Assembly: GCF_036324505.1 (NCBI RefSeq)
Contig: NC_086354.1
Span: forward strand, 19,840,707-19,904,706
Direction: 5' to 3'
Source: Eleginops maclovinus
Taxonomy: Eukaryota > Chordata > Actinopteri > Perciformes > Eleginopidae
Length of the DNA: 64,000 bases
The stretch's first letter is position 1. Every line of letters starts with the position of its first letter. The position numbers and the translations under genes were made by a program. Under the pieces are notes generated by a model, which did no database searches, had not been told where the DNA came from, and saw nothing but the letters and a program-made list of their open reading frames with translations. Below, one piece after another: positions 1 to 13,236 of the stretch.

Positions 1-1668
1 TTCATTCTTCTGACCTTCAGAGGAATGAAGGACAGGAGGATTGCTCATCTGACCTGTGAGTGCACCATCATATCACATCTGAGGTTGGAGGGCTTTGAAG
101 GTCTGAGACCTGACAGCAGATAATGGCAGTTCAATATCATGCAACTACAGCACAAAAACACTATAATGTACTTGTTCCATCATTACAGGTAACATTTGGC
201 TCACCTTCATTTCTGTATAGTGTGAAAATCAATTAGCCCAGGCTTGCTTGAGCAATGTAATCCGGTGATCGCCATCCTGTGTGCCTAGGACCATTATCAA
301 GGCGTCTTCAGAAGGAATAAGTGATCAAAGAATGTATTGAATATTTGATCTGTGTTTTTTGCAGCAGTTAACAGTTAATTGAAAAGAAGAATATTAAATG
401 TGAAATGTAGTTACATTTTAATCTATCATAGTATAATTAGTTTAGTACCTATGGATCTTATTTTTACATATTTGAAACAATATGAGATATATAAAAATCT
501 CAAATACCCCATGCAGTGCTCCCGTAGGGTTTCTGACACCCTTGTTTTAGAAACACTGTTGAAGAGTTAGATCATAATAGTAATAAGGCTTGAGTCATGA
601 TATGTTGGTGAATCTTGCAAAGCCATATCGGTTTCATGTGTGAGGGAGAACGAAGCAAAATAAATGATCAGGTGGTTCAGTAAGCAGCACATCACAGGGC
701 GCAGAGGTGATGGCTGTTACTTGCTATCGGCACCGACGGCTGATCAAAAACAAAAACAGTCAAATCTCCCGGCGCTCGTGTTTCGATTTGCCACATGCCA
801 AGCACTCCGCCCTTTTGAACGTAGTCCTTGCCAAAGCGGTCCCTTTGAGGACTGCAGTACAGCCAGTCTGGGCTTTTGAAGTACACTGCTTGGCAACTCG
901 GCCGCGCCGCCATCCAGCCTTGATTGGGATTCACGGGGCATCGGTAGACGAGGGGAAACGCACTCCACATTAATTAACACCTGGCTTCATTATCTGTCCC
1001 ATGTGGCAGTGTCCCACTGGGGTAAATTAAACACTGCCTTATTACCATGGGGGATGGTGATGGAATTTCATGTGTGTGTGTGTGTTTGTGTGTGTGCATT
1101 TGCTTTGCTGTGTGTAAAGCTAAATCAAAGTCATTTGTACTTGCATATTTGTTGCTTTGTGTGTGTGTGTGAGATCATAACTGCATATTTTGTGTATTGT
1201 TATGTACGTGGATGCATGCTTCTAGGTGTGCGAGCTTGGTTGGAATCAGAATCACTCTGATGTCAGGATTCGATAAAAAGCTTTAACATTGCCTTAATGA
1301 GAGGATGTTTAATTCTCTTTTCCAGATCTCTGCCTCTCTTTGCGGTGCCCCGTACTCCAAAGCAGTCTGGATGAAACGCCGCCTGCTTGTGTGGTAAAAT
1401 GTATATCTCTCTTGTCAATACACTTGAGAGAGAATCCTTAACATGGGCAGATATTTGTGTGTAAAATAAACACATCTGATGAATTTTACAAGCATTACGT
1501 TTTGATCCTGTAGCGATAGGGCACGGCACTAACAGTTTCAGGGTTGAAGGTTTCTCGTGGTTTCTCATTGGCTTTAACTGTGCAAAACATGTTGTAAAAT
1601 ATGTAATACCAACATGGCGTTTGCAGATGGCCTTTGGTTTTATTAGTGCTTTTCAGTTGTTTCATTTT

Positions 1669-1890
1669 TATAGGCTAAGTAGTTGATCAATCACAACAGA
1701 GCTGGCCAGCTAACCAATCAGAGCAGACTGGGCTCTGGTTTCACACAGGGGGTGAAAAGAGGTGCTGCAGCACAGGCAGTAAGAGAAAAATAAGGAGCTT
1801 TTTGAACATTAAAGCATGCAAACATGTCACAGTAGAGGCACAACATACAACTATGAAGCTGAAAATGAGCACAGTAGGGCCCCTTTTAAC
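1669..1890 (+). repeat. Dispersed teleost-type repeat, family A (fullest copy)
   Basis: A non-coding block with stretches such as AACCAATCAGAGCAGACTGG and GAACATTAAAGCATGC, ending in GGGCCCCTTTTAA. Its right half is found in opposite orientation at 24998-25083 and more loosely at 61329-61390, which identifies it as an interspersed repeat. It has no coding capacity. The left limit is uncertain, and I cannot assign it to a transposon class from the sequence. Confidence 0.6.
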
Positions 1891-4494
1891 TGATTTCAAC
1901 CCTTATTTCATATGATGTAAATAACAATCTCCTCAAGGAGGGCTGACCTTTGCTCAGGCAACAGACTTGATCTCCTGTGTAAACAGTACAATGCAACCCA
2001 GCATTTCTATTTCTATTTCACTCCTATCAGGCTGTACAGAAAATGAAAGTATAATCCATTTGCTGCCCTAGAATGGCTCTACCTTAACAATGCCCTGATA
2101 AACTATTCTAAAATCATCGCATTATTGATTTTGATTCTTGCTTGTTACATATAAGCAGCTTCATAAAACATCAATCTGCCGTTGAGGGATTTTAAGTGCT
2201 CTCTTATTGAGAAAAGAATCGGAGGACATAGACTCAGTTCTCTCCCTGTTACAATGAGATGCAGGGGTCATCGCCGAGAAATTGACAGAAACTGGGATGA
2301 AATTGAGAGAGCGAAAGAATGAACGAGTCACAGTGAGAGTGAAATTGCTGCATTGTTCGTCAGTGTGTTAGCTCATAGTGTGTCAACTCGTCCTCACTCT
2401 TTTCAATCTGCATAGTTATTAGAGGCTTTTATTAATTTGAAATGCCAACGTGAGGAATAAAGCATTACTGAAATGTCACCCCTTCACTGAGCATGATAAA
2501 AATCACACCAGCCACTTTTGGAATCGGACATTCTTTACTTTTATCTGCCTCTCTTCTTCTCTCCGTTTCCTTCTCTTTCTTTCCACAGCACACTCTTTCA
2601 CTCCTTCTCAGAGATCGATATGGCGTGACAACATGATGGCTGGGTTTCCTTAGGGGAGGATGGTCGCAACAGTTGCTTGTCATCTTGCCATTATTTTTCT
2701 CTTTCAAGTCTTGGCCCCCTTTGACGCAGTTCATGATTTCTGGAAATAAATAATAAAATGAATACAAAAACATAAAGTTCTGCCATGTAATGCTTGACCT
2801 TTTTAAAAACCACAGCCAGTGTTTTGACCTCTAAGGGATTTTGTGTCCAGACAATTCAAAAGGAAAGTCTTTGAGTCAGCCTTTAAATATTAACACCTTT
2901 TTAAGGCACAGTTTTGGGAATAGGCTTATTTACTTCCTTAAAGATGAGAAGATTGATAGCAATCTCATGTGGTCTTTACATTACAGTATAGACCTTTTGC
3001 TTGGATATCATTAGTGTAGCTTAGCAAATAGCATGGAAAGAGAGGAAATCAGTCAGCTTGGTTTAGATCAAAGGCATAAGAACAACACTTATGATTGAAT
3101 TTCCCTTATTTGTGTTATTTAACCTGCCATGGTGTAGAGCTATGGGAAAATGTTCTTAAATTGTGTGAAGCAGCTAAAAACAGACACCACATGATACTAT
3201 TAATTAAAATAGGGTTCCAAGACTTGATTTTGCACAATATCTGCAGGATTTCTTACATGAGAAAAGTCTTAAAGTCATTTCAACTTAACTTCTATACTTG
3301 ATAACCTCTGCTCTACATGCTATCCTTAATATAAACTTAAATCTCAGTTCTCAAGTAAACACTAAGCCACGGCAAGAGACACTATCTCTATGTATATGTC
3401 TGTTATTATCAGTCAATATCTTATATTCATTCCTGTATAAGATTCAGAAATAGTTTACACAAAGGCTGTCAATACACAGGTTTATTCTCACCAACACATA
3501 CTTTGGAGGGTGAAGCTTTCAAAGAGTTACTTTCCCATGAGAGTTGATTGCTTGACACTATTCAGTCTTGCCAAAATGATAGACCGTGTATTGAGGGAGG
3601 GGTAGTCCTTCACAAGCACATGCACTTCCATGCTATCAAGAAAAAAAAACTTCGACAGATGGGTGAGTCAAGTTGAGTTTTTTTGGGCAGCAACAGAGAG
3701 CTAGCCTGCCAAATAGCTTTGGAGTAATTCAATTACTGTATATTTTACAAGAATCCCATTCAGCTTGTCAGGCATAACAGAATTCTGAATGGATGTGCAA
3801 ACACTGAAGGCTGGGAGGGCACAAAGAATTCAGTTTAATGGTGAAAGAATTCCATCTTATTTCTGAAAATGACAGTGTGGACAGTCTTGTTGTTACCCTG
3901 TTATTTCTCTATTGAAAGGGCAGCAGAGCTGAGATAGTGTCAAGATGAGACACACAGGTTACCGCAACACCATTTTTTTTCCAACTAAATGTAAAGCTCT
4001 GAAATACTTTGGCTCTCTAAAAACTGATGTATATTTGGTATCAACAGGCACCACACACTCCTATATAACAAATGATTTCCTCTGTAGTGAAAGGTGTAAG
4101 ACAAACACGGTGATTCATCCATAAAACACTCATTATTCCATTATAGTAATGGCAGGCAAAAGGCAAAAATGCAATCAGTCTTTAAAAGCAAATTAGTAAA
4201 ATGTTGCTGAACTACTGGAGGAAGCTAAGCTGAGTCATATCGTGAGCTAAAAGGATTTCCTTTGAATTATACCAAAATATCATCTTATCTCCAGCAATAT
4301 GTTTCCCTGAGGTGAAAATGCGTCTTTGTTATCCTGTTTTCAAATTCAAACCCAAAGGGAAGAGAGAAGATTTAATATCTTATGTAAAGTTTGTTTATCT
4401 GAAATTTGGAACCAGATGAAAAAGTGGGGATGTGGTCAACTCTCTTTAAGTTGTTTTTTTACAATTTAACCCGCCATTAAAATCTCGTACGAAG

Positions 4495-4690
4495 ACTGTC
4501 CGAGTTCCCCTTATTGTAAGTGAATACTCTGCATTCAACCCATCAACAGTGGGCAGCTGCCATACAGTACAGTGCGGGGGTCCCGTGCATTGCTCAAGGT
4601 ACCAGTCCACTCCCTGTACTTTGTCATTCAGGGATTTGACTCAAAGATGCTGCCACCCAAGTCCTATTGTACTGCTCTACTGCCACCACA
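4495..4690 (+). repeat. Dispersed repeat family B (retroposon tail-like), copy 1
   Basis: The order of motifs is CTGCATTCAACCCATC, CAGTGGGCAGCTGCCAT, TTGCTCAAGGTACCAGTCCA and CTGCCACC. The same order, with variation, occurs at 39500-39695 and 52641-52910. Non-coding interspersed repeat, typical of the short retroposon-derived repeats abundant in teleosts. Diverged and probably old. Confidence 0.6.
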
Positions 4691-6104
4691 TAATAATAAC
4701 GGCTGCATCCTCACATCTAATGGAAGTATTTTATTTCAGCAATTTAATTTCCGCTGGTCATGAGCTTCACTGGACTCAACGCCATAGGTAAGACATGTTT
4801 CCAACAGCTGATTATTAAACTAACTTCCGCCTGCAGTGCAGCTGTGATATTTCACACCAATGTAATCAGTTCTTATGACGATAGGGGAGGTACACTCGAA
4901 AAACATTGTATGGGAAACACGAGTTGGATTAAATCTCCTCTCCTGCATCTCAGGGATTAAATGTGGCTCGACCCCAGTTGTGTTAAGTTTAAACAAACGT
5001 CACAATTTCCCATCATATCTGTTATTATAACCTTTATATACACAGTAACTAATATTGTAATTTTTGCGTGAAAGCAATAGTTCTGCTTACACCTGCAAAA
5101 TAAAATCCCCAGCTTGCTTTTAAGTGTTTTGTCTGCTTAAAAGAAAGAATGCGTATTGTTATAAGTGCTCCATTTCAAACGGCAAACATGCATTCGAATG
5201 TTAAGCTGCACAGAAAGACTCTGTCTATTCAAACCACAAAGCCCATCATTCTCTATTATGTTTCCATGCATAATTCATCTGTGTTTGTATTTACAACCCT
5301 CTAAGAATTAACCTGTCTCAGATCCCAGGGAATAATGTGGACACATCTCCCTCAAGTGCTCACCTCATACAGCATCCAACCTCCACATGTTTAAACAAGG
5401 CATAGACATTATGCATCATCAGCTGACAGAGAACAAGAGACAGGGAAATTAAAAATCCAGGACACAAAAGAGGTGGCAGGCGAGTGAAAGAATAAATGAT
5501 GACTCCCCCCACTCTCCGGGCGTCAGGGGACATGTTGCATGTCATCTCAGTGTCTTGGTACGCAGTGGTGCGGTGATGATGTGCCGGGAAGGGCCAGTTC
5601 AGAACAGAGTCAAGGGCACAAGGTTGACGGGAAGCTAAACGCTCCAACTGTTTGCTGTCCCCAAACCCAAACAAATACAATTTATGGATGAATGAATGCA
5701 GGGAACAGGGATCAAAGAGTTATGACCTCTGAACTGCTCGGTCATTTAAGCGACTAGAGTTGTTCAAACTGCTTTTCCTCACACAAGCTGTCTGAAATCG
5801 CTGTCTATTTATCCTAGCCTGTTCAATAAAGGATGGCTTGCAATACCTTGTATTGTAGTGGGCTAATATTATTTTCTAAGAGAGTGATGGCATCAGCAAT
5901 AGATTGACTTGTGGACAGTCTCTCCTAACCCGTTCACATCTCATATCTGTTTGTCGTGCTATCAATTGGGGGAATCAAAATAATTTATGAAGGTAATGTG
6001 ATGCCTATGATTAGCAGAGATGCTGTGCTACCGTAAAATATACTTGGAGTTTTGTTGCCTGCTATCTAATGATACTTATTTTCTTTTTTCGCCTTTGCAG
6101 ACCA

Positions 6105-6165
6105 TTTACATGCACAAAAACCTACACACTACAGGAAATGTAGAATCAAAATAGGGCCTCTTTAA
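6105..6165 (+). repeat. Fragment of a repeat ending GGGCCTCTTTAAC
   Basis: A short segment with CTACACACTACAGGAAATGT, ending ATAGGGCCTCTTTAAC. The terminal motif resembles the 3' end of family A at 1875-1890. Too little is preserved for firm assignment. Confidence 0.3.
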
Positions 6166-7514
6166 CTTGTGTAGTGTATAAGGTTGGGGAATGATCAGGT
6201 GAAAGAGTCCCAACACACAATATGGAATTCATGTATGCTTTCACGATGCAGTCTTAATCACAACCTTTCTCAAGAGTTATTAGCATTACATGGAAAGCTT
6301 CTGTCTCAGTTACACTTCCTGTACTTTCTTATAGTTAAAACTGCCAGTAAGCTCATTCCAGACAGCCAAGATCTCAAAGATTTAACTGGCAAAGTTAGTA
6401 GGCTAACATATTAACACATTGTGTAGGAGATAGAGTCGAGGCACTAGCTGTTCTGCAGATGTATTATTTGTGTCCTGACCTCACGGCCTACATGAAGCAA
6501 AGGTTACTCCTTTTGTCTATAATCGATTAATTTCTAAAGTCTATTACGTCAATTTTTATGACCATGTAAGACACAGATTGAATGTTCACAATGGTTCCCG
6601 TCATTGCCAGCAAAGATAAGTCTGCTGCATTGACTGTCAATAGCGTTGCAGTCTCCGAGCAGCTTAGTGGGAGCTCTCGTCTCGTCTTTCCTTCCTAAGC
6701 CTCAGAGGGGGCCGTGTGGTGATCTGGCAGCCACAACGCCTTTCATCCATTCTGAGAGAACTGAATAAAGTTCAGAGGAATTACAAGAATCCACCCAGTC
6801 AGACTCGGAGTAGCTGGAATAAGCACCATTACTGAATCAGTCTCACAAATGTGTATACAATTGCCAACGTGACAGGGATGAATCAGCATGGCTGCAGAAA
6901 CTGTGGAGCATGAGGGCCGATGACACCTAACTCAAAGCTCACATCCATTCGCTCAGATCTGTTGCCAGATCACTGGAGATGTTGTGGGAGAAGCGAGAGT
7001 CTGTCATCTTCTTCCTCCAAAATGTTCCGGCCACAATTCCACCCACCACACCATTGAGTGAAAAGTTTTCTAATCAGCAGGGTTCTAATCCAAACACTAC
7101 TCCACCATGGCAGTCTCTGTTAGAAATGCTTCACAAGGGTGGTCTGTTTAACAAAACAAAATGTGTTTACCCAGCACATTCACATTGTGAAATTTTAAGA
7201 TGCTGTGGCAGCCATCTGCCAAACGCTTATTTATGTTTTGAGGAATAAACACAAACATGCCCATTACTTGGCATCTACAAATGATTTGGTTTGACTCTGA
7301 ATTGCATGGATATTAAGCCTCCTCATGAAGTAAAGTAATGACCTGCCACCTATGTGAATTGCCATTAAAGCCAACCTGATTTAGACTAAGGGGAGGGAGT
7401 AAAGTGCTGTAATTAAAAATACTCGCATGTCTATTCACCATCTCAAAAATGAATATGAGAGGTTTTTTTTAATGCAGATGTCGTTCAGCAGGCATTCTTC
7501 TGCACTAACCGATA

Positions 7515-7690
7515 TTGTTAATTAAGGCCCATGTGTGGCAGTAGTGTAATTATTGTCTTCCCTATGACCATTCAAATGGCTCTAATTGGATAATTTGTAT
7601 TAATCTATGAAAATTCTGAATATCATTCCTCATTAGTTGCAACCAAATGCATGAATAAGAAATATTACACATTTGGAAAATGAATGGCAA
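7515..7690. promoter_or_regulatory. Candidate conserved non-coding element, homeodomain-type motifs
   Basis: A cluster of TAATTA/TAATTG-type cores (GTTAATTAAG, GTGTAATTATTG, CTCTAATTGGATAATTTG, TATTAATC) lies in ntng1 intron 2, in otherwise non-repetitive DNA. Conservation cannot be tested here, and AT-rich DNA yields such cores by chance. Confidence 0.25.
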
Positions 7691-9701
7691 TTTATCTATC
7701 TTCTTAAATGACAGCATACTTTTTTTCAGTGTTTTAGCTTGCCCACTGCCTTTTAGTGTGAAATATATTAAAGCAGCGTTGAATGATAGTCAGTGACAGT
7801 GCACCACAGGAGAACAGCTTTAATACCAACACAATTTTGAAGAACCCCTGAAGGTCTGCAGCTATAAATAAAAACAGGGCTAACTCCCTGATGCAGAACA
7901 CCTGTCCTAGACACTTTGTTTTTTTCCTGGACTCTCTTTTATTACTTTCTCTTAAGAGTAAGCAGGCTTGGTATTAGATCCAACACTGAAAACGACTTGT
8001 ATTACCATTTCATCCAAAAACATAAACCACCTCAAACCTTGACTGATAAAAGATCCACTCTTGAATGATTAATGCCCCTTTTTTTCTGAGCAAAGTCTGT
8101 CAGCAGAGCTTAGTTTGGACAAAAAAAACATCCTTGAGCAACAGAGATGGGAATCAAAAGCACAAAACAGAGGGAAGGGAGGGTGGACGAGCCAACCAGG
8201 ATTCTTTGACCATCCGCTATGAGGGAAACCAACGAAAGTGATTAGACTAGGCTCACTGCAGGCAACTTAGTGATTGGCTAAAAGAGCTCATTTGCATGCT
8301 GCTCTCATCTCCAACAAGGTCTCAGGAAGCACCGGTGGATAAGGTCACCGGTGTCTGTCTGCCTGTGTGCCAACTGAGAATGTAAACAGATCAAAGGCAC
8401 AACAGCCGTTTAAGCGAGTGCAGAAGGAGCCTGTGTTTCTGAACATCTGTACAATGATGACTTCAAATTCATGTCCGAGGTTATCCTGTCAGATGCAGCA
8501 ACGCATGAACACTTGCATAACAAAACCTTTTGGTTAGGTTAAGGTACAGCTTGATTTGGCAAATTTTATAGGGTGTGGGTATTGCAAATTTTACATTCTA
8601 CCCAAGATCACTCATGTCTTGTTATTAAAGATTGCTAGTGTTAGTACTTGTATTCCCTCTTAGTGGGTGGACAATCCATAGGTTTGAATCCTGCAGTAGG
8701 CCTTCTACCGTGTGAAAACGGCAAGGGCAGGGTTTAGGTGCAATCCAGATGTCTACATATTGCATTGTTGGTGTAAGAGAAGGGTAACGTTTACCTGTAG
8801 TGTTTAGTGGTTGAGCATCAAGAAAAATCGATGGATTGAAAACAAACTAGCTGTTGTTAGATTGTCGAGTATAATAAAAAGTCACACACCCTTTATTATC
8901 AGGGAATAATACACGTAGATAGTGAGTTCACTGAATCCTTTCAGACTTTAAAGCGTCAAAGAAGCAGGACGCACAGCGAGCAACAATACTAACATCAGTT
9001 TACTTTCAACATCAAAATAGACTCGACTACCATGAATCGTAACCATTCTCTTATCATTTGAAACTCAATAAATGTCCAGCAAAACAACTTTGTCATATTC
9101 ATTTTAACCTTCAATTGTAAACACAGAGTAATACAAGATTTATTTCAACAATATTGTAGGAAAGTTTCTAATGAAAATATATATAAACAAAGCTGCGCCA
9201 AAGCAACTTCCTCCACCCACAGTTATTGTAACCAAATGAAGCACCAGTCTTACCAATTTCACTATTGTGCTATATAAATGTTCAGGATAATCCACTCATG
9301 ATTAAGGTTTCACTGTTAGTTTTCATATAAAGCTTCACAGAACACAACACCTGACTAGCGACTTGCTCCTCTTTCGTCCTACAGTGGCATTAAATGTCTC
9401 AATGCCATCTGGAGCTGCAAGAATTAAAACTCTCCTTTTAAAAATGCCCATTTTAATTGGTAAATATTTACTTTGAGGGGCTCTCAGTGGGCACACACGC
9501 AACTTCTAATGAAGCACTTCAGAGCCTGTGGGCTCTTGCTGCTTTCTTTATGTGTGATTATAGACAAATGCAACCTGAGGTTGAACTGTTGATAATGGTT
9601 GATAAGGGCCAATGAAACACGACGCTGAACACTGCTGTGAGCATGCAGTGCTTAACAACTGCGCCAGTACAATAACCCTATCAGTGGTAAGACTGATCTA
9701 C

Positions 9702-9869
<168 letters not shown>

Positions 9870-10152
9870 TGTCTGTTTCTGTGTGTGTGAAGTTCTAAAA
9901 TAATAGTTATAATAATGCTTTAGTGTTTGCAGTGATATTTTTAATGGTATGTGTCTGTGTTTGCCTATTATAGCTGAGTGGTAAAATTAAATTGAAGAGG
10001 AAAATAAATAACTTTAAAGTTCTGCTGCATTTTATGACAATAGGCCATATATAATTTACAAGAGTTACCATATGAGGCAGGTACATCCTTAAAATATTAG
10101 AGATCACAAGAGAAGAAGATCGAATCCATCACATCAGGCATTAAGCAAAGCA

Positions 10153-10222
10153 ATTCAACCAATCAGCTTCCAGTGAAGAACATCAGTGATGCTAACCTCT
10201 TCGTTGATATGATTGGTTGAAT
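10153..10222. repeat. Perfect 13-bp inverted repeat with CCAAT cores
   Basis: ATTCAACCAATCA at 10153-10165 and its exact reverse complement at 10210-10222, separated by 44 bp. Lies in ntng1 intron 2, about 0.5 kb beyond the exon 2 donor. It may be a relic of a small element or chance. Confidence 0.6.
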
Positions 10223-10716
10223 AAAGACTGATAAACAGGGTGTTTAACAAACCTTTTTTAAGTGCCCGCCATTTTTCAAACAGCTTCCAATGGGTTTCTC
10301 TGAATGGTTCTGTCTTACAAACTATCTGCAACGGAAGTTTAAAACCTCAGTACTGTCAGAAAAAGTAACGCCTTTCATTAAACTCAGCGACCAGATGAGA
10401 AATTAAACATGCTGTATGACCTGTTGCGTGTATGCAGTGTACATATTAAGCTGATACGAACCTTTTGATCTTTACACTTTCCTCTCAATGATTGTTTAGC
10501 ATGTATTGATGTGTTTCTCCATCTAGCTTGTGTCTGTTTTACTGCATGTAAGCACATCCTAGTGTGCTCACTGTTTCAATGTGCACATTAATCTCTGATG
10601 CAGCAACAGCTCGGTGCCTTGTATGCACTGCTCTCTATCCCTGACCCAGTACTGTGTGTGATCCTGCCTACAGCCTCATTTGTCTCCATCACGAGACGGA
10701 CGAGGTTACTACTCAC

Positions 10717-10974
10717 CAAAGCGCAGTACGTTTCTGGCGGATCTCCACACGTGATGTTTGGGGGGTCAAGGGCCACTCGCAGGTACTTTGTCATGTCGGT
10801 GGCTTCTGGCTGACAGGCCATGTAGTCCCACGCCAGTCCCTCCTCTGTATAGATCTGGGACTTACAGACGTCATAGTGTCCCCAGGCCGCGGGGTAATGT
10901 TGCATGGCGTGTGCCACGCTGGTGCACACAGCTTGCACAGCGAACAGAACAGGCCAAAGCATCGCTGAGCTCAT
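10717..10974 (-). CDS. ntng1: netrin-G1, first coding exon (signal peptide and start of laminin N-terminal domain)
   Basis: Minus-strand exon of exactly 86 codons, from ATG at 10974-10972 to a GTGAGT donor starting at 10716. Residues 1 to about 23 form a hydrophobic signal peptide ending in an Ala-His-Ala-type cleavage context. Mature sequence follows with GHYDVCKSQIYTEEG, ACQPEATDMTKYL and ITCGDPPETYC, the opening of the laminin N-terminal (LN) domain. Cysteines are at residues 37, 54, 76 and 84, and an N-I-T glycosylation sequon is at 73-75. The TDMTKYL and LDPP wording matches netrin-G1 rather than netrin-G2. Netrin-G1 is a GPI-anchored axonal protein that binds the postsynaptic partner NGL-1 (LRRC4C) rather than classical netrin receptors. 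The EGF-like and GPI-signal exons are expected to the left, outside the window. Met5 is an alternative start; the first ATG has A at -3 and is preferred. The frame stays open past the donor for 43 meaningless codons, so the donor defines the end. Confidence 0.93.
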
Positions 10975-11356
10975 TCTGTGTGTTTTTTGTCGACTTTTAG
11001 TTTTTACAACTGCTGCTTTGTCACAAAAAATGACAAAATTGCTGAGAATTTTCTAATTTCACTTCAGCTTTGAACCAAATGGTGCATTTGGGAACTGTGG
11101 CAGCATGTTGCTACTTCTGTATGAGCAGCTTCAGGCAACGATTCGCCCCCATTTAGTTATTTTGTTTTTTGATTGCTGCCTGGTTGATGAGGTGTGTCAA
11201 CAAGGGGGCTTCTTCACAAGTGTTGGTGTTGATGAAAGGGTCAACTAACGGTCAGATGTGATGGGCAGAGAGGAGTAATGCTCTGCTCAAGTCAGCGGCT
11301 GTCAGATGTCCTAGCTTGATCTTCTCTCAGTTGTGGTTTTTGCAGCACACAGCATC
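10975..11356 (-). other. ntng1: ntng1 exon 2 5' leader, behind a strong splice acceptor
   Basis: Reading leftwards on the minus strand, a strong acceptor (TTTTCTTCTGTCTTACAG) ends at 11357, so exon 2 would start at 11356 with GATGCTGTG and run 382 bp untranslated to the ATG at 10974. This leader contains several upstream ATGs. The first, at 11355, opens a 14-codon frame ending in TAG at 11313-11311. The acceptor is the best one I can see between the coding start and exon 1. The junction is inferred, not shown by a transcript. Confidence 0.6.
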
Positions 11357-13145
11357 CTGTAAGACAGAAGAAAAGGACACTTGGGTGAATAAAGCAGACC
11401 AGATAAAGCATTTGAGACATTGTTATTATTGCTGTTTATTATATTCTCTATTATGTATGATTCTACATGGTTTAAGGGCACTGAGGTGGTGCGTTAACCA
11501 CCTACTACCACTTACTCACACATACATACATAATGTATACACAAACACAATGCAGCAATCCACTATTCATACATAACCCTCAATGATAACCCTGCCAAAA
11601 TCACTATATACAATTCAAATTCAGCTTGTTCTGCAAAGCCTAATCTCCATTTTATTTTCATACAGAAAGGCTTATTTCCATGTGTCAAGTCACTGCATTT
11701 AAGTTATTGCTTTTACCGATTCTCTTCCTCCTTTTATCACCGAATGTCGAGTTGCCTTTGTCCCAAAGCCTTCAGAGGCATTTGGGAAATATTAAAGTAA
11801 AATTGGGAGACAGAAATGGTCTATTTGAGGTATTGTACGTTTCTCGGAGCTATCACAAGTCATCAGTCAGATGGCCTAACTCATCAGGTAATGGTGCCTG
11901 GCAGCAGTCAGTGGAGACTCACACAGTCTCAATGTCTCAGGTAAAAGGTCTATGTGGTAGTGGAGAAAATAACATGGAGCAGCTATAATAAAGCAACCTG
12001 CAACAGAGCAATGCAACTTTTCAGTAAATAGAAGTTAAGTGTTAACAGTCAGTGTTCTCGGATGGCCCGAGGTTTGTGAGAGAAGTCTGTGACAGTACCC
12101 GCGTTTGGCTCTTAAGATACAGCAAATATATTAACATTTCAATTGAACCTTTGCCTACTTAAGACGCAATTTCAACAAGCATGAACGGTTATCCCTTTTA
12201 AAAGCCCATTACCAGTTTGCAATGTCACATCACATTTATTCTAACGCAGATTCAGACTCAAGCTATGCCTGTCACAACCAGAGGGTACATGCCTTTCCCG
12301 TCAACAGCTCTACTCTCTCCTCATTTAGGCTACAGCTTTGACTGACAGACAGTGCTGAAATAAAAAGTTTCCGGTTAAATTGGATTGGAAGCATGTGGAG
12401 AGTCTTTTATGTTCAGAGGAAAAAGCTTCTTTTGGATTTGTGTCACGAGATTACAGTTTTTATCAAGAGATTATCAAGGCATTCCAAATTAATTAAGGAA
12501 AGAGTTTTAATAAAAAAGGTTCATCGTGTGAAACGACAAAGATACGGATCAAATTTGGGAAACAGAAACGTATCTTAATGAGTTGCTTTGGCTCACACAT
12601 GCAGGCTGGGTTCTGTGCTCCCTGCTGACATATGGAGGCATTAAAATTCAGTATTTTAAATAGGCCATTTTGTCTTTGACTGAAAATGGTGCCAATTTGA
12701 ATACATTTTGACCACATCTAAGGCAATCACCTTTCTCCTTTTCCCATTTTACACAAATGACTACGGGCGTGAATACATTCCAAATGTAATGACAGATGTT
12801 CATCCGAGACAAAATGAATATCTGCACTACAATTCAGGCTCAGCAGACCTTTCAACCTGAGCCATGTCAGGAGGTTTGAAGGCAGGCTACATTTGATAGA
12901 CCTCTGGTTGGAGAGCAACAGGAACTGGTAAAAGAAAAATGTAAAGGGAGAGAGTAGGGTTTTTAAAAATTCTCATGTCACTCAACAAGACTCCTAAGAC
13001 GAGGCCAATTACAAATTTGATAACACGGCTGGAGCTCTGAGTGGTGAATGAGCGATTTCTGTTGCGTGTCTCAAAATTCATAAACATAAATGTCAGTCGC
13101 TGATCAGCGATGCATCGCAGGATGGACCACTCTCAACTCACATGG

Positions 13146-13146
<1 letters not shown>

Positions 13147-13236
<90 letters not shown>
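13147..13236 (+). repeat. (CA)n microsatellite with short TA tail
   Basis: Perfect CA repeats from 13147 to 13228 (82 bp) pass directly into a few TA units. It lies inside inferred ntng1 intron 1. Confidence 0.98.

Noticed and set aside
664..980. Overlapping frames considered as a coding exon of ntng1
   Set aside because: None resembles the LN or EGF-like sequence expected after exon 2, and frames on both strands are equally open, as base composition alone would give.
8640..8760. GGTTTGAATCCTGC, resembling a tRNA-SINE B box
   Set aside because: No A box at the right distance and no tRNA-like fold visible.
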